In this document: positions 1 through 7,317 of the stretch, one piece after another
How positions within the stretch are numbered: the first letter of the stretch is position 1
Layout of the letters: every line of letters starts with the position of its first letter
DNA from: Pseudobacillus wudalianchiensis
GTDB taxonomy: Bacteria; Bacillota; Bacilli; Bacillales; Domibacillaceae
Direction: 5' to 3'
Assembly: GCF_001685015.1 (NCBI RefSeq)
Contig: NZ_MAYT01000027.1
Span: 342,589-406,588 of the forward strand
Length of the DNA stretch: 64,000 bases
Position numbers and translations under genes: made by a program
The notes under the pieces: generated by a model
Database searches by the model: none
Told to the model about the DNA's origin: nothing
The model's input: the letters and a program-made list of their open reading frames with translations, nothing else

Positions 1-348
1 CGGACTATATGTAAGCAATCTCAGTATATGGGGATACTTCTTCTCAAACAGCTTCCTCTTGATCTTAAAAGCTTCTGTTTCCACTCCCTTGATGTCTACT
101 ACTTCAATGCTTCCGTTTTTCTTATGCACTTCAAAATCGGCCACATACTCAATTTTCCGGTGCGTTACACCATTCTTCGTAAAAGCTTCTTGGAGCAAGT
201 ACCGTGGCTGAATCCGGAAGAAGAGAATTCGATCATTCGCCTGCAGCCGTTTCAGATGCTTATAATACTTCGCTTCAGCTTTGCTATCGAAAGTGATGCC
301 GTCCACCACCACTTTCTTAGAGCCATATTTTGATTTCACTTTCCTCAA
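1..348 (-). CDS. Phage DUF1064-like protein (partial at window edge)
   Basis: The minus strand is open from a TTG at 346-348 to the window edge, 116 codons without a stop. The translation contains VDGITFDSKAEAKYY, then YVADFEV and DIKGVETEAFKIKRK, which I recognise as the DUF1064 pattern (a small PD-(D/E)XK-like phage protein, comparable to YqaN of the B. subtilis skin element). Seen: the D...E/K-type core residues in VADFEV and DIKG. Inferred: a nuclease-like role in phage DNA processing. The TTG overlaps the TGA of the upstream gene by two bases and has GGGAAGG seven bases before it, so it is translationally coupled. The C-terminal end lies beyond base 1. Confidence 0.75.
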   Translation of the reverse strand, partial: MRKVKSKYGSKKVVVDGITFDSKAEAKYYKHLKRLQANDRILFFRIQPRYLLQEAFTKNGVTHRKIEYVADFEVHKKNGSIEVVDIKGVETEAFKIKRKLFEKKYPHILRLLTYSP

Positions 349-530
349 CTTGCATCCTTCCCAACTAACTCAGCCAGCCGCATAGCTTCTTCTAATCGTT
401 TATCAAACTCTTCTTGCCTCTTCTTCTGGATATCTCCCGGCATTGGCCCACACTTTGGACAAGGCTGTTTCATCCACCCAAATCCAATGTCATTTGTGGC
501 TACATAAGTGCCGTTGCATAAATTGCACAT
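345..530 (-). CDS. Small phage zinc-ribbon protein
   Basis: A 61-residue ORF in the early operon. An N-terminal CNLC (residues 2-5) and a CPKC at about 24-27 form a four-cysteine zinc ribbon, followed by a charged helical tail. It lies between the DnaC-like loader (12 bases upstream) and the DUF1064 gene (overlapping), so it is cotranscribed with replication genes. Small CxxC proteins at this place are common in Firmicutes phages but have no assigned function. I call it a real gene from the spacing, the cysteine pattern and the coupled downstream start. Confidence 0.65.
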   Translation of the reverse strand: MCNLCNGTYVATNDIGFGWMKQPCPKCGPMPGDIQKKRQEEFDKRLEEAMRLAELVGKDAS

Positions 531-542
531 TCTCTCTTCCCC

Positions 543-1448
543 CTATTCGAGTAACAAATCTAGTAAATTTTCATTTTCTTGCTTAGCTAGTTTGCTGCGG
601 ATCTTTTCTTCCGGCATATGAACTGGATAAGTCATTTTTTCGATTCTACTGCTAATCCGCCCCTGTGGATATTTGTAATCCAGCTCATCAATGCTGAGAT
701 TGCTTGTGAAAATCGTTATTTTTTGATGTTGTAGACGGAAATCTAAAATGCGCGTGAAAGTTTCTTCCACCCAATCCGTTACTTTTTCCACCCCAATATC
801 ATCTAAAATCAGCACATCTACTTTCTTTACTGAATCGATAATGTCTGATGACCTTATACTTGATTCTTCCGAAAAAGTTTTTTTGATCTCTCCAATCAAA
901 TCAGCTGTCGGAGAATAGTAAATGCTCAACGGATTCTCTTTTGAATCTTGTGTTTTTAGCAAAGCGTTTAGGATGCTAGCCGCTAGCCTTGTTTTGCCGC
1001 TTCCTTTGATTGAGCTATACAAGTAAAGTCCTTTCCCCTTCTCTTTCATAAGATCGAAATTTTTTACGAAATTACCGGCAATACGCTTTGCTTTAGCTGC
1101 CCTTTTTTTCGATTCATCTTGTTCATATATGTTGATATTAAACGATTGAATCGTTATGCTCTTAAACTCATCTGGCATCTGTGCAGCTGAAAGCTTTCGT
1201 TCTAACACTTTAATCTCTCGACACTTGCATTTTTTCATGAACTCATAATTTTTTTCATGGTCCTTGATCCATATAAGACCTGTGCCATCACATTGTCGAT
1301 AAGGACATTCTTCAGAAATCAAACTCAGTGTCTCGTATCTCTCTGAGAAGACCTTTTTCTCTGGCAATTTGTTCGAGTCTTTCAGCTTCTGCGCGAGTAC
1401 TGGATTGCTCTGCTCCAACCGCTGTAGCAAGTTGCTCATCATTTCCAT
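543..1448 (-). CDS. Phage DnaC/DnaI-type helicase loader
   Basis: A 301-residue AAA+ ATPase. A zinc-binding N-terminal part has CPYRQCDG and KCKC (about residues 48-75), as in DnaI-type loaders. The ATPase core follows: Walker A GSGKT (about 148-152), Walker B LILDDIGVE (about 213-221), and a sensor-like IFTSNLSIDEL stretch. It should load the replicative helicase at the phage origin with the replisome organiser encoded just upstream. Its start lies 137 bases inside the 3' end of that gene, a long overlap, but both reading frames look genuine: the loader N-terminus (MSNLLQRLEQ) and the organiser C-terminus both resemble their families. The next ATG choices (MMSNLL) differ by only a few codons. 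Confidence 0.88.
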   Translation of the reverse strand: MEMMSNLLQRLEQSNPVLAQKLKDSNKLPEKKVFSERYETLSLISEECPYRQCDGTGLIWIKDHEKNYEFMKKCKCREIKVLERKLSAAQMPDEFKSITIQSFNINIYEQDESKKRAAKAKRIAGNFVKNFDLMKEKGKGLYLYSSIKGSGKTRLAASILNALLKTQDSKENPLSIYYSPTADLIGEIKKTFSEESSIRSSDIIDSVKKVDVLILDDIGVEKVTDWVEETFTRILDFRLQHQKITIFTSNLSIDELDYKYPQGRISSRIEKMTYPVHMPEEKIRSKLAKQENENLLDLLLE

Positions 1449-2364
1449 TCGTGATAGCTCCTTTCCTATTCTTTAAGATCATTAGCCCACGTCTTGCTTC
1501 ATGCTCTTTTGTATTTCGAAGGATACCTAACGTATACTGTTCGCGCTTATCATCATACTGTTCAACGTGCTTCCAGAGGGCATAATGCAATTGATTTACA
1601 CTGTACTTGTTTAATTTCTCAATGTGCTTAGTCAATAGGGCAGCTGAAATATTACAGGTTTGTCGATTAAGACGGATGCAATCAAAATAAGCAACCAAGA
1701 TTTTCTTTGATGTGCCTTCTGGTAAAGCGTTGGTTTGCAAAGCGAAATCAACAAAAATTTCAATGTCGTTAATGGAAGTCAAATTCATGTTTTTGACGTT
1801 CGCTTCGTCGATATACTCTTTTAATGTTTTATTGATGTTAGTAATGCTGTTTATAAATGCTGTTATAGTGTGGTTTTTCTGTTGATTTTTTAGTTGGTCA
1901 CTCTGTTGGTTTTTCTGTTGGTCATTAATGCTTTTCAAGTCTCTTTCTTCTCTACTGCCACAAGGCTTTTCAGTTTTTTCTTGTTGGTTTTTGCATTGGT
2001 TCTTGTGTTGGTCGCCTTGTTGGTTTTTCTGTTGGTTGCTTTTTTTGTTATAACCCTCCAACTTCTGAAAGTTATCGTAATTTAAGACAGTTATTAATAG
2101 CCCTTTATTCTTTTTAAATGGCTTCGATCTGATATAGCCCCCATCCTCAAGCCTTTTGATAGAGCTTCTTATTTCAGCTCTGGACCAGCCTGTTTCACTT
2201 GAGAGACTTAAAGAAGATGTAATCAATTGACCTCTTCTACAGTTGATACTATCTTCATAGTTTGCCAGGTCGTTAAACAACTGATAGAGCATTTTGTCTT
2301 TAACATTTTTGAACTGTAATCGGGGCTGGATAACAAACCCCGATGCCTGTATTCGATTATCCAT
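1312..2364 (-). CDS. Phage replisome organiser (replication initiation protein)
   Basis: A 350-residue protein with the usual three parts. An N-terminal winged helix-turn-helix (about residues 20-105) includes SSLSLSSETGWSRAEIRSSIKRLEDGGYI, shown here only as its pattern of a wHTH with a beta wing. The middle (about 105-170) is very rich in Q, K and N (repeated KNQQ units) and is encoded by iteron DNA. The C-terminal half resembles DnaD-like organiser domains. It should bind the origin inside its own gene and recruit the DnaC-type loader that follows. The repressed early promoter upstream of 6.7 kb probably drives it. Identification rests on architecture and position; I see no diagnostic catalytic residues. 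Confidence 0.8.
   Translation of the reverse strand: MDNRIQASGFVIQPRLQFKNVKDKMLYQLFNDLANYEDSINCRRGQLITSSLSLSSETGWSRAEIRSSIKRLEDGGYIRSKPFKKNKGLLITVLNYDNFQKLEGYNKKSNQQKNQQGDQHKNQCKNQQEKTEKPCGSREERDLKSINDQQKNQQSDQLKNQQKNHTITAFINSITNINKTLKEYIDEANVKNMNLTSINDIEIFVDFALQTNALPEGTSKKILVAYFDCIRLNRQTCNISAALLTKHIEKLNKYSVNQLHYALWKHVEQYDDKREQYTLGILRNTKEHEARRGLMILKNRKGAITNGNDEQLATAVGAEQSSTRAEAERLEQIAREKGLLREIRDTEFDF
1871..2042. other. Candidate phage replication origin (iterons inside the organiser gene)
   Basis: Plus-strand DNA here carries about nine TTGGT(T/C) units spaced roughly 9-12 bases apart, including a 19-base exact repeat TGTTGGTTTTTCTGTTGGT at 1904-1922 and 2018-2036. The repeats encode the KNQQ-rich linker of the organiser. 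Lambda O and several Firmicutes phage initiators carry their origin in just this position. Origin function is inferred. Confidence 0.6.
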
Positions 2365-2380
2365 GTCCCCGATCGCTCCT

Positions 2381-3076
2381 TTACCGAATCAAAGTCTCCA
2401 GAAAGTCCGTTACTTCTTTTGCGCATCCATATGGATCTTTAAATATTTCGCTGCCAGAAAATCTGATGATGCGATAGCCTGCTATCTGAAGATCCCGATC
2501 TCTCTTCTTATCCCTCTGCGCCTGTGCCTTTGTCTTTTCGTGAAAGTCATGTCCATCGCATTCAACTATTAGTTGAATGCGACTTGTGTCATTTTCAGAA
2601 CCAGCAGGACAGATTAGCATATCCGCTCTATAGGTATGACCATTTGCTGTTATAGGGTACTGAGTGTGCACCCAAAAAGGTGTAGAATGTACCCTATTAA
2701 AATGTTCTATAGAAGTTTTTAGATATAGATACAATTCAAATTCTAAAGGTGAATCACAGCTCTTCGCTTCTGTCACTAATATAGTGAGTTCAGCCTCTAT
2801 TTCATTTAGGATGATATGTTGGGTATTAGGTGCCAGACTCTCAACTTCACTCAATAAGTTTAAGATGCTCTCTAATACCTCGTTTGGATAATCAGTATTT
2901 AGGTATCTTAATAGATCAGGTGTTCTCTTTTTAACAAGATGTTTAATTTCATCATCAATTTTGTTATTTATTGATGACCTTATAAAAACCCCAGTACCTG
3001 CAGATTTCAAAAAATATCCTCTTCTCACCAAAGCCATTATCAATTCTTTAGGTTCCAGCTGTTCTAATTCTTTCAT
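2381..3076 (-). CDS. Vsr-like/DUF559-type endonuclease with an N-terminal TubC_N-like region
   Basis: A 231-residue protein. Its last ~90 residues match the DUF559/very-short-patch-repair nuclease pattern: RADMLICP, then LIVECDGHDFHEKT, then RDKKRDRDLQIAGYRIIRFSG and a closing helix. The D (of RADML), the E and the D of ECDGHDF are the likely PD-(D/E)XK catalytic residues. Residues ~8-60 (LIMALVRRGYFLKSAGTGVFIRS...IDDEIKHLVKKRTPDLLRYL) resemble the TubC_N docking fold seen in many small phage proteins. Its ATG overlaps the TAA of the preceding 55-residue gene (TAATG), so it is translationally coupled within the recombination-replication operon. A recombination or repair role is inferred. Confidence 0.75.
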   Translation of the reverse strand: MKELEQLEPKELIMALVRRGYFLKSAGTGVFIRSSINNKIDDEIKHLVKKRTPDLLRYLNTDYPNEVLESILNLLSEVESLAPNTQHIILNEIEAELTILVTEAKSCDSPLEFELYLYLKTSIEHFNRVHSTPFWVHTQYPITANGHTYRADMLICPAGSENDTSRIQLIVECDGHDFHEKTKAQAQRDKKRDRDLQIAGYRIIRFSGSEIFKDPYGCAKEVTDFLETLIR

Positions 3077-3243
3077 TAATCTTCTCTCCTCTCACATATA
3101 GCAAATCCATTCTTCACTCTTTTAATTGCATAGTCTGGATAACACTTGTTCATATACTGCAGGATTAGCTGTTTCAATTGTTCTTTATTTTGAGCTTCCT
3201 CCCATAATCGTTTAGGAAGAAGAACACGAGTTTGAATGATCAT
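3076..3243 (-). CDS. Small conserved phage protein, 55 residues
   Basis: A short ORF starting MIIQTRVLLPKRLWEEA and ending GFAICERRED. Both ends are coupled: its ATG overlaps the TGA of the YqaJ-like nuclease (ATGA at 3240-3243), and its TAA overlaps the ATG of the endonuclease (TAATG at 3074-3078). Codon use is normal for the operon. I do not recognise a function; position suggests an accessory to the recombination genes. Confidence 0.7.
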   Translation of the reverse strand: MIIQTRVLLPKRLWEEAQNKEQLKQLILQYMNKCYPDYAIKRVKNGFAICERRED

Positions 3244-4043
3244 TGCCAGATCAACTCACCAACCTCTATAGTGTCATTCAATTGTTTGGTCATTCGGCAG
3301 TAATCACATTTCTCACAGCGGACAGGATCTACTTTTCCAGCCTTCACTTCGATCAGTCGCTCCATTTTCATTTCAATGTATTCGTACTCGAAATTGAAGC
3401 GGGTTTCATCGAAATGCAGTACCGCTTTATTCGGTGGATTCTCCTTTGTTACTGCAACAATATAAGGTGTATATGTACTTCCTGTAGCTTCCTGCAAAAC
3501 TCTTCGATACAAAGCCATTTGAAGCACATAATCCCAAGCTTCCACGAAAGAAACCCAATTATCATACTTAACTGACCAGTACCGTTTATAAAGGTCTTGT
3601 GTCGTCTTCAAATCACTAAATGTCCGGCGACTATGATGAATGCTGTCCACTTTAATTTTCCAATACGCTCCAAACAGGTATGCTGTGTAAATCTCTTCTT
3701 TTTCCCCCTCCATAGCGAACATGGCAAAGGGATCTCTTTTTAACGCTTCAATCATTCGATCCGCTGTTTCAAAGTCTGAATACTTACCGCCACGTGATTT
3801 GAAGATTGCTCTATTGTTTTCTTCAATAAACTGTTCAAATGCCTCATTACTTTCAAAAGCTGCATGAACATAGGAGCCGACTAACAAGGCGTTGGAGTGG
3901 GGCTCTTTGTAAGCCCCATTTAACTCCGCCATAGTTTTCGCCTCACACTCTATAAAACTTTTAAACTGTGAAACAGAGAAGAATTTTTGATTAGCTTCAA
4001 TCGAATGATAATTCTCCTTGGTCAAAGTCCATCTCTGCAACAC
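3240..4043 (-). CDS. YqaJ/RecE-like phage exonuclease (PD-(D/E)XK)
   Basis: A 267-residue nuclease of the exodeoxyribonuclease VIII-like/Cas4-like group. FSVSQFKSFIECEA opens the fold (residues ~24-37), GSYVHAAFE is the conserved motif near residue 57, and KIKVDSIHHSRRTFSDLKTTQD holds the catalytic D...D-x-K triad. Near the C-terminus CEKCDYCR (about 243-250) resembles the cysteine cluster of RecB/Cas4-family nucleases. It pairs with the annealing protein encoded just upstream (47-base overlap), as YqaJ-YqaK do in the skin element. Expected role: 5' resection of DNA ends for phage recombination. Confidence 0.8.
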   Translation of the reverse strand: MLQRWTLTKENYHSIEANQKFFSVSQFKSFIECEAKTMAELNGAYKEPHSNALLVGSYVHAAFESNEAFEQFIEENNRAIFKSRGGKYSDFETADRMIEALKRDPFAMFAMEGEKEEIYTAYLFGAYWKIKVDSIHHSRRTFSDLKTTQDLYKRYWSVKYDNWVSFVEAWDYVLQMALYRRVLQEATGSTYTPYIVAVTKENPPNKAVLHFDETRFNFEYEYIEMKMERLIEVKAGKVDPVRCEKCDYCRMTKQLNDTIEVGELIWQ

Positions 4044-4914
4044 TTGGCTTCACCTCTTCTTTCTTCTCTTCTGCTTCCTTCTGAGGTTCAGCATCGTCTT
4101 GCTTTTCACTTTCAAAAGACTTGGCTAGTTGGCTTTGTTTCTTTTTCTTCGAAGTACTCTTATCAAACCAATCTTCTACTTTAGACATTCCGTCTTTCAA
4201 CGAGTTGAAAATCTTGATAAGTTCTAAATAGTCGTACTCCGTAAAAGCTTCCGCATTGTAGCCGAATCTTTCTTCAATCATGTCTTGTGTAACACGATGT
4301 TGTTCTTTAAAAGCTTTTAGCGCACTGGCTACTCTATCTTTTAACGGTCCCTTGTTGTTTCCTCGAAGTGTTTCTTCACACTCCGCAATCGCTTTATCAA
4401 CAATGTCTCCGGGGATAATGCCCAAGATGCAAGCACGTAACCGGCGAGAACCGTCATTTGCTACTTTTTCATAGATATCCCGTGGGTCAGTTAGCTGCTT
4501 TAATCCTTTTTTCGTTCCAATGCTATGCTTAACAGTGAAAGTTTTTTCTTGTCTGACGTTCGTTTCAAGGTCCCAAGCATACGCCATAGCAACCGATTCT
4601 CCGGGACGCTGCTCTAACTCTTTTACACCGAATGAAATATTTCCCCAGTTTTGAGCAAGCACCTCCGCTAATCGAATAGAAGGTCCAGTAACCTTTGTTC
4701 CTCCACGTGGATATTGGTACATGGCAACCTGCGCTAAGGCAGGCCGCTTACAGGAATCTAAAATGCGCTGTTCGGACTGGAAAACGTTTCGTGGAAATTG
4801 CTTTGCTAGAAAGATCGCTCCTTTCACCTCTTCCATTTCACGAGAAGCGGATGCTTGTCCAAGTACTCCAGGTTGCTGTTGTTGCTGATTAAATTGTTCA
4901 GTTAACTGGTTCAT
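3997..4914 (-). CDS. Phage single-strand annealing recombinase (RecT-partner type)
   Basis: A 305-residue protein. The middle part has VTGPSIRLAEVLAQNWGN, then FAWD-like YAWDLETNVRQ, and RRLRACILGIIPGDIVDKA, a pattern I know from phage recombination proteins that sit beside YqaJ-type nucleases. A Q-rich N-terminus and a K/E-rich C-terminus flank the core. Its ATG overlaps the stop of the 64-residue gene upstream, and its 3' end overlaps the nuclease start. Annealing activity is inferred from context; the exact annealing-protein family (RecT proper or another) I cannot settle by eye. Confidence 0.65.
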   Translation of the reverse strand: MNQLTEQFNQQQQQPGVLGQASASREMEEVKGAIFLAKQFPRNVFQSEQRILDSCKRPALAQVAMYQYPRGGTKVTGPSIRLAEVLAQNWGNISFGVKELEQRPGESVAMAYAWDLETNVRQEKTFTVKHSIGTKKGLKQLTDPRDIYEKVANDGSRRLRACILGIIPGDIVDKAIAECEETLRGNNKGPLKDRVASALKAFKEQHRVTQDMIEERFGYNAEAFTEYDYLELIKIFNSLKDGMSKVEDWFDKSTSKKKKQSQLAKSFESEKQDDAEPQKEAEEKKEEVKPSVAEMDFDQGELSFD

Positions 4915-5108
4915 TAAACGGCCTCCTTCATAATGACTGATAATAAATCGTTATATTGCTTAACGAGTTCCTTTAAATCTGCATGTGTACCTACTTCAGA
5001 AACTGCTTGACTGACTCCTATATATACAGAATCTAAAGCTCTTTTATTGTCCATATCCGGGAAGGTCTGTTTTGTTCGATTAAAGTGACTCTCTAAACAA
5101 ATATCCAT
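4914..5108 (-). CDS. Hypothetical phage protein, 64 residues
   Basis: A small, probably helical protein (ALDSVYIGVSQAVSEVG...LKELVKQYNDLL). It is coupled to the recombinase: TAATG overlap at its 3' end. I recognise no domain. Position within the early operon supports it being real. Confidence 0.55.
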   Translation of the reverse strand: MDICLESHFNRTKQTFPDMDNKRALDSVYIGVSQAVSEVGTHADLKELVKQYNDLLSVIMKEAV

Positions 5109-5179
5109 TCCAATCCGCTCCTCTTGATTCAGTTTTTAAAGTCAGTTACAATAAAAGAAATCTTGTTTTGTAAGAATCT

Positions 5180-5206
5180 GACTCGCTCTGCCAAGCGAGT
5201 CTTTTT
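5180..5206 (+). terminator. Hairpin with T-run inside the early operon
   Basis: GACTCGCT (5180-5187), loop CTGCCA, AGCGAGTC (5194-5201), then TTTTT. The T-run is on the plus strand, opposite the early operon, so it may stop antisense or be a processing hairpin. Confidence 0.45.
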
Positions 5207-5418
5207 CATTCCGCTGTTTTAAAGGTTGCCCCAAGATATTCAATTAAATAATCCTCCAAATTCTTCTCTAAGATCACTTCACCATTGATCTCTATAATGT
5301 CATCCCCTACTAGTATTTCATCACCGAAAGCATTAATACCAACGTGTTCTGGCTGACTCATCATGTTTGCATAACCTGTTTCCATCGTGCGAGTAATTGC
5401 AGGATGTTCAATATTCAT
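5206..5418 (-). CDS. YqaI-like phage protein, 70 residues
   Basis: The start is set at MNIEHPAITR (ATG 5416-5418), preceded by AAGGAAGG with suitable spacing; an upstream in-frame ATG at 5460 lacks such a site. The protein has HPAITRTMETGY, FGDEI..GD and a C-terminal ENLEDYLIEYLG-type helix, matching small YqaI-like proteins of phages related to the skin element. No biochemical function is known to me. It belongs to the early operon. Confidence 0.65.
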   Translation of the reverse strand: MNIEHPAITRTMETGYANMMSQPEHVGINAFGDEILVGDDIIEINGEVILEKNLEDYLIEYLGATFKTAE

Positions 5419-5518
5419 TTGATACACCTTCCTTCGTATGAATAACGGAAAACTTCTCATAAAAGGTAAAATATGTTATAATGTTTTCATTCACCCATAT
5501 GACGGTGAGCAACTCCGA

Positions 5519-5680
5519 TTAACTTGCCGCTTTTTCTTTTGAGGCGAAATAACGTTTTTTAGCTTCAAACTCCACTGATAAAAGCAAAACCGGATTATCC
5601 CTCATTTCCTTACATAGCTTTCTTACTTCGGAAGCCTTCATTAAACGACTTGCTGATAAAGTGAAATACATTTTGGTCAT
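5519..5680 (-). CDS. Small phage protein, 53 residues
   Basis: An ORF starting MTKMYFTLSASRLMKASEV and ending FASKEKAAS. AGGGGGATG-type site lies just before; either the first ATG (5678-5680) or the one at 5669-5671 could be used. Codon use is like its neighbours. No domain recognised. Downstream, 5465-5518 holds only a short inverted repeat TCACC...GGTGA. Confidence 0.55.
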   Translation of the reverse strand: MTKMYFTLSASRLMKASEVRKLCKEMRDNPVLLLSVEFEAKKRYFASKEKAAS

Positions 5681-5728
5681 CCCCCTATTTGAATGGTTCT
5701 CTTTCTCTTATCTGATTGATAAGTCTCC

Positions 5729-6262
5729 TTACAACAGCCATCCTTTTGCTTTCCATTGAGGCAGCAGCTTCTTGATCCGCTTTTTAATTGGAATTCCATA
5801 TTCTTTTTCTAGCATCATATTCAAGTTATCGATAAACGCCCTAGCTTCAAGTAACTCGTCCATCATTTGAGCAATGCCTTCTTTTTCATTCTCATTAATG
5901 TTGCTAGGTGGTTTAGCCAAACAGACTGTTCGTATTTTATTAAGAGCCTCAGTTATCTCTCTTTCTGCATTCGCTTCTAGCGCCAACCTATGCCTTTCTA
6001 TAGCTGGTCCTTTTAAAACTGGTGAAGTATAACCATCGGAAAACTCATAGAGCAGCTCTCCTATGTACTCTGGGCTGTCTTCATACACTCGGATTGATTG
6101 TTTAGCAATGTCCTGCTGCATCCTCCTGCGGTCATTCTTGTAATGGCTAACCAATTGCTTTGAGATATTAAGATCTAGTGCCATTTGTTCGTTTGTCATG
6201 TCCTCTTCTATCAGCAAGTTTCTTACGGCTTCTCCGACTTCTGCTGACGGTTTGATCGTCAT
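5729..6262 (-). CDS. Phage HTH protein, likely early regulator
   Basis: A 177-residue protein from the ATG at 6260-6262, which has GGAGGAAGG three bases upstream; the earlier ATG at 6292 has no such site. An N-terminal XRE-type HTH is visible (EEDMTNEQMALDLNISKQLVSHY, about residues 21-43, cited as its pattern). The rest is helical with a basic C-terminus (KKRIKKLLPQWKAKGW). Similar proteins follow cro and xis-like genes in Bacillus phages. It probably tunes early transcription or copy control, which is inference. Confidence 0.65.
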   Translation of the reverse strand: MTIKPSAEVGEAVRNLLIEEDMTNEQMALDLNISKQLVSHYKNDRRRMQQDIAKQSIRVYEDSPEYIGELLYEFSDGYTSPVLKGPAIERHRLALEANAEREITEALNKIRTVCLAKPPSNINENEKEGIAQMMDELLEARAFIDNLNMMLEKEYGIPIKKRIKKLLPQWKAKGWLL

Positions 6263-6325
6263 GATCCTTCCTCCTTTGTATTTGGTTTTCAATTTTTAAA
6301 TACATAAATTAGTAGTATGGTAGAT

Positions 6326-6508
6326 TTAAGAAACTACCTGTTGCTCTTGTTGACGAATCCAGTCATCAATGGCTGCTGTAGTGAAAAAGATTCGGCGACG
6401 TACCCGAAAGTGTGGGATTTCTTTTTCACGGACCATATTGTAAATGGTGTCCGTGCATACACCGAGATAATCAGCAGCTTCCTGGACGGTCATTGTTTGG
6501 CGGGTCAT
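6326..6508 (-). CDS. Excisionase-family HTH protein
   Basis: A 60-residue protein with the MerR/excisionase-type helix-turn-helix: MTVQEAADYLGVCTDTIYNM, followed by IPHFRVRRRIFFTTAAID and a final DDWI helix. It covers the whole domain, the usual length for such phage proteins. It follows the Cro-like gene by 13 bases. It could act as excisionase or as an early DNA-binding regulator; sequence alone does not separate these. Confidence 0.75.
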   Translation of the reverse strand: MTRQTMTVQEAADYLGVCTDTIYNMVREKEIPHFRVRRRIFFTTAAIDDWIRQQEQQVVS

Positions 6509-6521
6509 TTAATTTGCCTCC

Positions 6522-6746
6522 TTAACAGACTTCTTGATTATGTTTCGTTTCGTTACATATATTATCAAAAAAAATTGTCCAATTAAATCCAAGAGTATGA
6601 GCAATTTTTTTGGCTACCTCTACGCTTGGGTTGCGACTTCCTAATTCAATCATTGTGTAATACGCGCGCTCTACGCCTGACTTCTCTGCAACTTCATTTT
6701 GAGTCATCCCTATTTGAAGCCGCAATTCTTTAAGCCACACTCTCAA
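6522..6746 (-). CDS. Cro-like XRE regulator
   Basis: A 74-residue XRE helix-turn-helix protein (LRLQIGMTQNEVAEKSGVER, then MIELGSRNPSVEVAKKIAHTLG). The start is placed at TTG 6744-6746, eight bases after AAAGGAGG; the upstream GTG at 6753-6755 overlaps that site and is unlikely. It is the first gene of the leftward early operon and diverges from the repressor at 6894, so it is probably Cro. The CGTTACAT repeats in the shared region and inside its 3' end are its likely targets. Confidence 0.8.
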   Translation of the reverse strand: MRVWLKELRLQIGMTQNEVAEKSGVERAYYTMIELGSRNPSVEVAKKIAHTLGFNWTIFFDNICNETKHNQEVC

Positions 6747-6871
6747 GCTTAGCACCTCCTTTGTATCGCTTCGTTACATTAATTTTAGTATCAATTCGTT
6801 ACATAGTCAACACTTTTTCGATAAAAAAGTTTCTTTTTGTTACATAACTTCAAAAGTAACTAACTGTTACT
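6551..6871. promoter_or_regulatory. Operator cluster of the phage lysis/lysogeny switch
   Basis: CGTTACAT occurs at 6551-6558 (within the Cro-like gene), 6772-6779 and 6797-6804, and GTTACAT at 6839-6845. A perfect inverted repeat AGTAAC-TAACT-GTTACT lies at 6855-6871. They flank the divergent starts at 6746 and 6894. Operator role is inferred from the repeats and position. Confidence 0.65.
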
Positions 6872-6893
6872 GTAAAATAGAGGTGGAAAGGGC

Positions 6894-7256
6894 GTGGAAC
6901 CTTTGTTGTCAGAACGGCTCATAAGTTTAAGAAAAGAAAAGAAAAGAACTCAGCAAGAAGTCGCAGACTTTTTAGGAATTACAAGACCGGCCTATACAGC
7001 TTACGAACGAGGAACCCGTCAGCCTGATTACGAGTTACTTCGAAAGTTAGCAGATTATTACGACGTATCTACTGATTTTCTTCTAGGTAGAACAAATAAT
7101 TTTAATATTGAAACTGACGATGAAAAAGAAATGAAGGAATTCTTTAATAACCCTGAATTGAATTTGTTCTTTAAAGAAATGAAGGAGTCTCCAGAGGAAC
7201 AGCTAGAGGAGTTGCGGGAGATCTGGGAAGTTATTAAGAAGAGAAATAAGAAGTAA
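6894..7256 (+). CDS. CI/ImmR-like phage repressor
   Basis: A 120-residue protein with a full XRE HTH (LRKEKKRTQQEVADFLGITR, then PDYELLRKLADYYDVSTDFLLGR) and a short acidic C-terminal helix pair (about residues 75-117). The length and layout resemble ImmR of ICEBs1 and Rep of phi105-like phages, which are removed by an ImmA protease. GTG at 6894 follows GAGGTGG. It is transcribed away from the Cro-like gene over the operator cluster. Its usual ImmA partner is present but 15 kb downstream (22.7 kb), separated by the defence cargo. Confidence 0.82.
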   Translation: MEPLLSERLISLRKEKKRTQQEVADFLGITRPAYTAYERGTRQPDYELLRKLADYYDVSTDFLLGRTNNFNIETDDEKEMKEFFNNPELNLFFKEMKESPEEQLEELREIWEVIKKRNKK

Positions 7257-7263
7257 TAATAAA

Positions 7264-7292
7264 AGAAGCCATACATCACATGGCTTCTTCTT
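7264..7292. terminator. Bidirectional terminator
   Basis: AGAAGCCAT (7264-7272), loop ACATCAC, ATGGCTTCT (7280-7288) with T-rich flanks. It separates the repressor (+) from the UvrD-like gene (-). Confidence 0.8.
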
Positions 7293-7317
7293 TAAATACT
7301 AGCATATACTCATTATC

